31,525 nt of DNA from a virus. Each line of letters opens with the position of its first letter. Position 1 is the first letter of the stretch. Below, piece by piece: positions 21,964 to 27,066 of this stretch. The position numbers and the translations under genes were made by a program. The notes under the pieces were generated by a model. It made no database searches. It was given only the letters and a program-made list of their open reading frames with translations, and was not told the origin of the DNA. The stretch spans positions 1 to 31,525 of the IMG/VR virus record IMGVR_UViG_3300025322_000112; one strand, 5' to 3'.

Positions 21964-22261
21964 CACTATTAAGCTGCTTCAAGAAGTCCGGGACTTTGTT
22001 GACGGGGTACTACAGTCAAAAGTCCTTAACGAGCATTTTGAATACGACCTGGTCAGTCTCAGAAAGGCAACAGGGGACATTCTCGGATGGTATTTCAAGA
22101 TGACCCCGGCGGCATATCGATTGTTCCTTTGCCGCCATTGTCAGAGATTTGCTCCAGGTGCGGAAATCTATAAAGACGATGACGGTCAATTCACCTGTGA
22201 CGAATGCGCCTATTCCTTGACCGACTTTGATCGAGGGATCAGGCTAGAAGACGTAATCTAA
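21950..22261 (+). CDS. Zinc-ribbon-containing protein, 103 aa
   Basis: 103 residues. N-terminal helical part (1-60), then a zinc ribbon: 'CRHCQRFAPGAEIYKDDDGQFTCDEC', i.e. CxxC-x(19)-CxxC. GTG start at 21950 with GGAGGAAGAC just upstream. The ribbon is clear; the N-terminal part is not recognised. Nucleic acid or protein binding is likely. Confidence 0.65.
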   Translation: MENRNTIKLLQEVRDFVDGVLQSKVLNEHFEYDLVSLRKATGDILGWYFKMTPAAYRLFLCRHCQRFAPGAEIYKDDDGQFTCDECAYSLTDFDRGIRLEDVI

Positions 22262-22270
22262 GGAGGGACT

Positions 22271-22465
22271 ATGGAGACGATTATTGAATGCCCAAAGTGC
22301 GGGGGCCTGGCCTGGTTCCAGTGGGTCTTTACCGAGAGCAACAAGGTTCCATCCTACCGCTGTGTACAGTGCTCCTATACGGTCTGGATCAATCACACGC
22401 CGGTCAGGATCGTGGAGAAGATTGACCAACGGGGAAAGTATGACAGAAAAAGGGGTAAAGAATGA
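22271..22465 (+). CDS. Zinc-ribbon protein, 64 aa
   Basis: 64 residues: 'ECPKCGGLAWFQWVFTESNKVPSYRCVQCSYTVW' gives CPKC (7-10) and CVQC (31-34), a typical two-strand zinc ribbon. SD AAGGAGG five bases upstream of ATG. Ends in a basic tail; TGA overlaps the next ATG. Confidence 0.65.
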   Translation: METIIECPKCGGLAWFQWVFTESNKVPSYRCVQCSYTVWINHTPVRIVEKIDQRGKYDRKRGKE

Positions 22466-22590
22466 GGAGCCTGTACGCAACAAATTGGAAAGCGGATTTC
22501 CCTTGGCTATGGGCCGGTCTGGCCGTCCTGGTTGTCCTGGCCGCCGGACTCATGGCCCTGGGGTACTTGCTCGGAAGACTTTTCTGCTAA
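22462..22590 (+). CDS. Single-pass membrane microprotein, 42 aa
   Basis: ATG overlaps the previous stop (ATGA). The 42-residue product has a clear transmembrane segment at about residues 14-36 (PWLWAGLAVLVVLAAGLMALG). It is the last gene of the rightward operon here and overlaps, tail to tail, the minus-strand gene ending at 22507 by 84 bases. Either both are translated or the other gene's tail is shorter. Confidence 0.5.
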   Translation: MRSLYATNWKADFPWLWAGLAVLVVLAAGLMALGYLLGRLFC

Positions 22591-22836
22591 GATCGAGTAA
22601 GTTCCTATGGTCAGCAACATCGAATAAAGTACAGGGTCTTCAGCTAGGAGTGAATAGAACCCGTCAGAGATCGCATGGTTGATGTCGGGGCTCGTTTCAA
22701 GCCCTTTCCACATGATCTTAGGCAGAGTCACAGTGACAGACCGAGACACGGGCGTCATGCACTCAGTCAATAAGTCCATGCGCCCATGTTTGGTCAATAC
22801 CTTGGTCACAAGTTTTCCAAGAGAATCGTATTCCAT
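22507..22836 (-). CDS. Hypothetical protein of the minus-strand island, 109 aa
   Basis: 109 residues; the body 'MEYDSLGKLVTKVLTKHGRMDLLTECMTPV...TVTLPKIMWKGLETSPDINHAISDGF' looks like a real globular protein, and the last ~25 residues are polar and disordered (these lie opposite the membrane gene). It lies six bases after the stop of the previous island gene. No good SD is visible, so translation is probably coupled. Not recognised. Confidence 0.5.
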   Translation of the reverse strand: MEYDSLGKLVTKVLTKHGRMDLLTECMTPVSRSVTVTLPKIMWKGLETSPDINHAISDGFYSLLAEDPVLYSMLLTIGTYSILAEKSSEQVPQGHESGGQDNQDGQTGP

Positions 22837-22842
22837 AGGGGC

Positions 22843-23181
22843 CTATCGAGGTCGGATTTGGTACAAAGCCTGCTTTTCTGGCCTGCCGACTTTGTATCCT
22901 GGATTCTTGGCCAGCCTGCGGATTTGGTTGTATATCGCTAAGGCCGAACTGTAAGCCTTTTGGCTAACGAGTTTAGTAAAACGGCTGTCCAGGTAGATCA
23001 ACTTTTGGGCCTTGGGTATGCTACCATAAAATCTGTACCCTTTCCGCTTCAAGGCCGCTCGGTTCTCACCGAGGGCAGACTGTGACCACCAGTCAGACCT
23101 TTCCATCAATGTTGTGTGCTCTGTCGCTGACAAGTCAGATTCCACCGCCTTTTTTAACAATGACAATACCACACGCTTCAT
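22843..23181 (-). CDS. Basic protein of the minus-strand island, 112 aa
   Basis: 112 residues, strongly basic and helical ('LSLLKKAVESDLSATEHTTLMERSDWWSQSALGENRAALKRKGYRFYG...AIYNQIRRLAKNPGYKVGRPEKQ'). GAGGG six bases before ATG, overlapping the previous stop. Size and charge would suit a nucleic acid binder. Family not recognised. Confidence 0.6.
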   Translation of the reverse strand: MKRVVLSLLKKAVESDLSATEHTTLMERSDWWSQSALGENRAALKRKGYRFYGSIPKAQKLIYLDSRFTKLVSQKAYSSALAIYNQIRRLAKNPGYKVGRPEKQALYQIRPR

Positions 23182-23189
23182 GTTCCCTC

Positions 23190-23387
23190 CTATTTTTTTG
23201 TTGTGAGGCTGCTTAGATCAAGTTTTATGCCCCCCTTGGAAGGAGACACTATCAGTTTGCCCGGCTCATTATCTTTCTTGTGTAGGTATGCCAGAGTCAG
23301 ACGAAGTGCATTCTCTAGGGCTGCAACCCTGAGCTCAAGGTGATCGATCCTTGACCGCTTGATGGTACGAGCTATGATGTTTGACAT
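23190..23387 (-). CDS. First protein of the minus-strand island, 65 aa
   Basis: 65 residues: basic start 'SNIIARTIKRSRIDH', then a likely coiled coil ('LELRVAALENALRLTLAYLHKK'), and a charged tail. ATG at 23387 chosen because GGAGAAC lies just upstream; a longer in-frame ATG at 23468 would lie inside the structured leader. The short basic region plus coiled coil would fit a small DNA-binding or adaptor protein (inference). Confidence 0.6.
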   Translation of the reverse strand: MSNIIARTIKRSRIDHLELRVAALENALRLTLAYLHKKDNEPGKLIVSPSKGGIKLDLSSLTTKK

Positions 23388-23405
23388 AAGTTCTCCATGA
23401 GTCCA

Positions 23406-23492
23406 TGAGGCATAGAGCCCGAAGGACGTTGCACCGGCTTCGGGACTTTCCGCTATACGGGCCGACATGCAATCGGTCTTTCCTATGCCTCA
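23406..23492 (-). ncRNA. Structured leader RNA (multi-helix junction) of the minus-strand island
   Basis: Minus-strand UGAGGCAUAG (23492-23483) and CUAUGCCUCA (23415-23406) pair perfectly over 10 bases and close an ~87-nt domain. Inside are CCGA-UUGCAUG-UCGG (23476-23462) and a hairpin with the 7-bp stem CCCGAAG/CUUCGGG (23444-23438 with 23424-23418). The two loops contain UUGCA and UGCAA, so loop-loop pairing is possible. The predicted start point of the island promoter (about 23491) falls on the first bases of the closing stem. The ATG of the first gene lies ~20 nt after the domain. I do not recognise a known riboswitch. Confidence 0.55.
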
Positions 23493-23497
23493 ATCTT

Positions 23498-23526
23498 AGT
23501 TTAGCACAAGACTTGCATCCTGTCAA
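23498..23526 (-). promoter_or_regulatory. Sigma-70 extended -10 promoter of the minus-strand island
   Basis: TTGACA (23526-23521), 17-bp spacer, TAAACT (23503-23498) preceded by TGC (extended -10, TGTGCTAAACT). Expected start at about G23491. It overlaps the helicase promoter on the other strand. Confidence 0.75.
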
Positions 23527-23541
23527 GGTTTGTGCTAGACT
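23513..23541 (+). promoter_or_regulatory. Sigma-70 extended -10 promoter of the helicase gene
   Basis: TTGCAT (23513-23518), 17-bp spacer, TAGACT (23536-23541) preceded by TGC (TGTGCTAGACT). Expected start near 23548, giving a leader of only ~13 nt that still holds the SD (GGAGG at 23550-23554). The two promoters share the same DNA, so they cannot be occupied at once. Confidence 0.72.
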
Positions 23542-23560
23542 TAGAGAATGGAGGTACACC

Positions 23561-24721
23561 ATGCTCAATGAAAGGCTATTGCTGTCGTGTCTGTGTCGCA
23601 AGTCTATGTATTATAAATACAAATCCTCTATAGCTCCGGGATACTTTTCGGACATGGAGTCCCGGAAGGTCTATGAAACTATGTCCGGTCTACACGAAAA
23701 GAGCACGGGGGATATCCCGTTGGAACTTTTACATCTACCGGAGGTCATGGACTTACCATTGGCTGAAGCATCTCTTGAAGATTTCGCTGTCCGATGTAAG
23801 CTGAACGAAGTTCAACTCTCACTGGCCAAGCGGTTGAACTCTCCAAAACTGCTTACGATCAGTGAAATCGAATCCACTATGCCCGGAGTAGGTCGTGATC
23901 TTCCGGTATCTTCAGATTTAAAATTGTACCAAGGGAACGGGTACATCCGGCCACGTTACCCGATTGACTGTGGGCCTATGTCTGCCGCCCTTGAAGGCGG
24001 AATGTCTTGTGGGGAGTTATGTATCATCGGGAGCCCGCCGTGGGGCGGGAAGACACACACTCTGACGACATTCGGGGCATGGGCTGTGTCTCAGGGTCAT
24101 CCGGTTCTCCATGTCATCCTCGAAGACCTTGCCCACGATGTCCACGGGTATTATCAAAAGGCTCTGGGGGTCAAAGAGACTCCGGGTCACTTGTTCTTGC
24201 TCGACTCCAATTCAGGGCCTACCACTGTCCCGACTGTGTCGAAGTACATCAACAAAATCTTTCTGAAATACTATCAAAGTATACAAGAAGAAGCAAGACT
24301 TACTGGGAACACGTTGATACCACGTCCACCACTGGTCATCGTGGACTACATGGACATCGTACACTCAGAGCATGAAGACAAAGTCATCAGGCTTGAGAAC
24401 ATCACCAGAGACCTTAGACGCATGGCGAACAAACATAATCTCCTGGTTATGACTGCATCACAGACCGATGTAGACTCCTGGGGAAAGTCATTCATCACAA
24501 ACCGAAACCTTGCGGGAAGTAAAGTCGGAAAGGCCGCCAACGCTGATATAATCATCATGCTTGCTCAGGAAGATTGGCAAAGGCCGTCAGGTCAGGCTAA
24601 GTTTATCATCACCAAAGGACGAGGAAGACGTATAAGACAGCAAGAATTCCCTGTCGTCCTTGACTGGGACAACTGTTCTATCAGGTTCATGGTTCAACAA
24701 GAACCACTCTACCAAGGTTGA
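23561..24721 (+). CDS. DnaB-like replicative helicase
   Basis: 386 residues. N-terminal helical part (1-110), then a RecA-type ATPase: Walker A GSPPWGGKT (157-165), catalytic Glu in 'VILEDL' (E188), Walker B 'LVIVDYMDI' (D262), 'MTASQT' with Q301 as sensor, and 'KGRGRR' (352-357) with likely arginine finger. This motif order is that of DnaB/gp41-type helicases, which unwind the fork as hexamers. ATG at 23561 is chosen for the GGAGG seven bases upstream; the frame is open for 156 bases further left but that part is promoter and antisense leader. Primase and polymerase follow downstream. Confidence 0.85.
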   Translation: MLNERLLLSCLCRKSMYYKYKSSIAPGYFSDMESRKVYETMSGLHEKSTGDIPLELLHLPEVMDLPLAEASLEDFAVRCKLNEVQLSLAKRLNSPKLLTISEIESTMPGVGRDLPVSSDLKLYQGNGYIRPRYPIDCGPMSAALEGGMSCGELCIIGSPPWGGKTHTLTTFGAWAVSQGHPVLHVILEDLAHDVHGYYQKALGVKETPGHLFLLDSNSGPTTVPTVSKYINKIFLKYYQSIQEEARLTGNTLIPRPPLVIVDYMDIVHSEHEDKVIRLENITRDLRRMANKHNLLVMTASQTDVDSWGKSFITNRNLAGSKVGKAANADIIIMLAQEDWQRPSGQAKFIITKGRGRRIRQQEFPVVLDWDNCSIRFMVQQEPLYQG

Positions 24722-24727
24722 ATGCTG

Positions 24728-24770
24728 TATATAATATATAATATAATAATACTTAGTCACCTTTGGTGAC
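24728..24770 (+). promoter_or_regulatory. AT-rich tract and hairpin before the primase gene
   Basis: 24728-24751 is a pure run of TATA/ATA units containing TATAAT several times. It is followed by the perfect hairpin GTCACC-TTT-GGTGAC (24756-24770) ending just before the SD AGAAAGGAAG. The tract could supply a -10 box or an easily melted site; the hairpin could modulate primase translation. No clear -35 box is seen. Confidence 0.45.
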
Positions 24771-24784
24771 AGAAAGGAAGACCT

Positions 24785-25534
24785 ATGATCTGTAACAACT
24801 GTGGAAAAGATTACAAAGAGGTCTTTGAAAACGGTAGTTACTGTTTTGGATGTGGTAACAGAGAAAACTTCGGTAGTGGCTTACTTGACAGTAAGCTGAA
24901 AGCTAAAGAACTTGAAGTGTTCTATGCTCATCTATCGGCTCAAGATGTGAAAGACATTGGTCTAAAATGGAACATTGTCCCGATACAACTAGGGGTTTAC
25001 GGAGTACATTTGGCAATAAGCAAGTTTACTCCGAGTGTGAACTGGATCGTCTTTCCTGTACTTGATGAGAATGGGCGTGAGATCATGTCTCAGTTACGGG
25101 CATGGAAAGGAACTCACAAGACTAAGTATCTGAGTTCCAGGACTGAAGACGTTGATCCTACCGGCGTGGTATGGAAGTCTTGGCACCAAAAGTCTTGGAA
25201 TACTCCTGGCCTTCAACACCCTGTCGTAGCTCCAATGCGTTATCCGTTGATCGGCATAGTCGAAGGCATTCCAGACGGTATCAGGCTGTCCCAGTTCTTG
25301 CCTACAATAGCATTGATCGGCTCTACCCCAGACCAGGCAAAGATCGATACAGTGCTCAAGTCCGGTGAAAGATTTGTTGTCATGCTCGATGCAGACGCCT
25401 TGGATCATGCCTTTGATATCCAGCGGCGTCTAGGAGTGCAGCGGACACTTGTTATTCCCCTGGTATCCGGTGATCCCGCAGATTTGACACCGGCTCAGTT
25501 AGGTGGTATCCTAAGATCATGGGACATTGTATGA
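24785..25534 (+). CDS. DNA primase (zinc finger plus TOPRIM)
   Basis: 249 residues. Zinc finger with C3, C6, C20 and C23 ('CNNCGK', 'CFGC'), then an RNA-polymerase-like region, and a TOPRIM fold: E160 in 'IVEGIPD' and the DxD pair D202/D204 in 'VMLDADALDHA', with 'GDPADLTP' after it. It is about as long as the primase half of T7 gp4, but here no helicase is fused. It would make RNA primers at the fork for the polymerase, working with the separate helicase upstream. The 3' end overlaps the next gene by four bases. Confidence 0.82.
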   Translation: MICNNCGKDYKEVFENGSYCFGCGNRENFGSGLLDSKLKAKELEVFYAHLSAQDVKDIGLKWNIVPIQLGVYGVHLAISKFTPSVNWIVFPVLDENGREIMSQLRAWKGTHKTKYLSSRTEDVDPTGVVWKSWHQKSWNTPGLQHPVVAPMRYPLIGIVEGIPDGIRLSQFLPTIALIGSTPDQAKIDTVLKSGERFVVMLDADALDHAFDIQRRLGVQRTLVIPLVSGDPADLTPAQLGGILRSWDIV

Positions 25535-25767
25535 CCGAACAAGAAATGCTTGACGAGACAATCAGCGGAATGGCCGGAGTCATAGCCAACGACTTTATCC
25601 AGAAAGCCGTACATCTCTGCTCCAAATGTGGTGGGATGCTTTATCTGCACAATCATGGGACTCATGTCATCAAAGCCGGAGTGTGTATGGCGTGTGAAAC
25701 ATGGTACACAAGCGGTTTGATAGAACTTCAGTGGATGGGCGGAAATGGAGAGGACGTGCAGCCATGA
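25531..25767 (+). CDS. Zinc-ribbon protein, 78 aa
   Basis: ATG at 25531 overlaps the primase stop (ATGA); an ATG 12 bases earlier is also possible. N-terminal helix (1-28), then a ribbon: 'HLCSKCGGMLYLHNHGTHVIKAGVCMACETW', CxxC-x(18)-CxxC. Co-translated with the primase and so perhaps a replication partner. Family unknown. Confidence 0.62.
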   Translation: MTEQEMLDETISGMAGVIANDFIQKAVHLCSKCGGMLYLHNHGTHVIKAGVCMACETWYTSGLIELQWMGGNGEDVQP

Positions 25768-25958
25768 ATTGGGACTGGTTTGACATCAAGGCTTTACTTT
25801 GGTTTGGGATAGGCGTTTGTCTCTGGCTGATACTGGTCGGCTGTGTCCATAAGCCTGATATCCTTCGTGAGAAAGACTGTGTCAAAATCAAAGCTAAAGG
25901 GATGGTGTCAGTTTATTTCTGTGACGACATCCCAAAACCAAAAGGGAAAACACCATGA
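25764..25958 (+). CDS. Putative small lipoprotein, 64 aa
   Basis: ATG overlaps the previous stop (ATGA), with GGAGAGG upstream. Residues ~10-25 are hydrophobic ('ALLWFGIGVCLWLILVGC') and end in LVGC, a good lipobox, so Cys would be lipidated and the ~38-residue mature part would lie outside the inner membrane. The mature part has two more Cys ('DCVKIKAK', 'YFCDD') that could form a disulfide. The N terminus has few positive charges, so it may instead be a plain membrane anchor. Early phage lipoproteins of this size often block re-infection. Confidence 0.6.
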   Translation: MNWDWFDIKALLWFGIGVCLWLILVGCVHKPDILREKDCVKIKAKGMVSVYFCDDIPKPKGKTP

Positions 25959-26035
25959 TAGAAAACATACTTTTTAATGTGTTGGCTATAATATGTGCGA
26001 TTCTCTTGATTGCTTGGGCTGTATCAAATGGCTGA
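25955..26035 (+). CDS. Membrane microprotein, 26 aa
   Basis: ATG overlaps the lipoprotein stop (ATGA). The 26-residue product is one hydrophobic helix ('ILFNVLAIICAILLIAWAV'). Its last eight bases overlap the UDG start. AAAGGGAAAA just upstream may be a weak SD. Function unknown. Confidence 0.45.
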   Translation: MIENILFNVLAIICAILLIAWAVSNG

Positions 26036-26612
26036 CCCAATACTGCCCGATACCTGGAGAAAGCCGTGTGACTCCTGCCCACTCCGGGGAAGTCACTTGG
26101 CGGGGTTCTTCGTTCCCTCGATCCAAGAGACTATCAATCCGAAGTGGATGCTGATAGGAGAAGCCCCTGGATACGATGAGGCCCATGCAAATCCTAAGCA
26201 GCCTTTTCTTGGGCGGGCCGGTCAGGTCTTGCGTAAGTCAATGTCAGGCGTGATCGCAAGCCTGGGGTTGAGACTGCCTGGATCGGCCCTGCCTTACATT
26301 ACCAATGCCGTGAAGTGTTGGCCCGGCCAAGGCAATGAGACTCCGACAGTCGAGGCGATCAATGCGTGTCGAGAAGCATACCTCGATGACGAGATCAAGA
26401 ACTTCAAAGGCCGGAAAGCTGTGTTGCTCGGTGCGACAGCGGCTCACGCCGTCAATCACAAAAAGCTGAAGATGCAGACCATGATCGGGGAGCCTGTCAA
26501 GTACCTCGATCACTTGTGTATGACGACCTGGCACCCGGCATATTTCCTGTACAATCACTCGAAGCAGATTCTTGTGGATATCGAAAGGGCGATTCGATGG
26601 GCGATAAGGTAA
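26028..26612 (+). CDS. Uracil-DNA glycosylase, family 4-like (iron-sulfur type)
   Basis: 194 residues. Motif A 'GEAPGYDE' (44-51), 'PFLGRAGQVLR' (59-69), 'ITNAVKCWP' with N93, and 'TTWHPA' (166-171) as motif B. Four Cys at 14, 17, 97 and 113 (CxxC ... C ... C) fit the 4Fe-4S ligands of family 4. It removes uracil from DNA made by deamination or misincorporation. ATG at 26028 fits; an in-frame TTG 18 bases earlier is less likely. The gene is packed between primase and polymerase, so it likely works with replication. Confidence 0.85.
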   Translation: MADPILPDTWRKPCDSCPLRGSHLAGFFVPSIQETINPKWMLIGEAPGYDEAHANPKQPFLGRAGQVLRKSMSGVIASLGLRLPGSALPYITNAVKCWPGQGNETPTVEAINACREAYLDDEIKNFKGRKAVLLGATAAHAVNHKKLKMQTMIGEPVKYLDHLCMTTWHPAYFLYNHSKQILVDIERAIRWAIR

Positions 26613-26869
26613 CAACGGTCGTCAACATCAGAACCAATGCCTATGACGTTTACATAGGACGTGGCAGTAAATGGGGCAACCCATTCAAAATAGGACAAGA
26701 CGGAACGAGAGGCCAAGTCATTTGTAAATATATGGCGTGGATTCTTGCTGACCTTGATCTTATCCAAGCGTTGTCAGAACTCAAGGGTAAACGTCTCGGA
26801 TGTTTTTGTGCTCCAAAACCATGCCACGGTGATGTCCTGGTCGAACTCATAAATAAAGGGGTAAAGTGA
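26597..26869 (+). CDS. DUF4326-type protein, 90 aa
   Basis: 90 residues. 'VYIGRGSKWGNPFKIG' (18-33) and 'LKGKRLGCFCAPKPCHGDVL' (62-81) are the two signature blocks of the DUF4326 family, found in many phages and bacteria. The conserved Cys/His cluster (C69, C71, C76, H77) may bind metal. No function is established to my knowledge. Starts 16 bases inside the UDG gene. Confidence 0.8.
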   Translation: MGDKVTTVVNIRTNAYDVYIGRGSKWGNPFKIGQDGTRGQVICKYMAWILADLDLIQALSELKGKRLGCFCAPKPCHGDVLVELINKGVK

Positions 26870-27066
26870 TGCCGAGTTTCGTCTTAGAGTTTGAAGTGCT
26901 TTGTGAAAAGTGCGGTGCGGGGCTGTGCAACAAAAGCAGCACACGGGACAGTTTGAGACGACACACGCCACAGGTGACCGTAGAACCCTGTTCAAAATGT
27001 CTTGACGATGCTGATGACGCTGGCTATACCAGAGGCTATAAGGAGGGAGAGGCCAGCCATGAATGA
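26869..27066 (+). CDS. Small zinc-binding-like protein, 65 aa
   Basis: 65 residues. 'CEKCGAGLC' then 'VTVEPCSKCLDDADDAGY' gives CxxC...CxxC. Short phage proteins with this layout and a trailing 'D...(G)Y..G' helix are common and uncharacterised. ATG overlaps the DUF4326 stop; a GTG one codon earlier is possible. Its end overlaps the polymerase start by eight bases and supplies its SD. Confidence 0.6.
   Translation: MPSFVLEFEVLCEKCGAGLCNKSSTRDSLRRHTPQVTVEPCSKCLDDADDAGYTRGYKEGEASHE

Noticed and set aside
23405-23560. N-terminal extension of the helicase gene to an upstream ATG
   Set aside because: That stretch contains the two promoters and the structured leader of the opposite strand; the ATG at 23561 has a proper SD and gives a normal helicase start.
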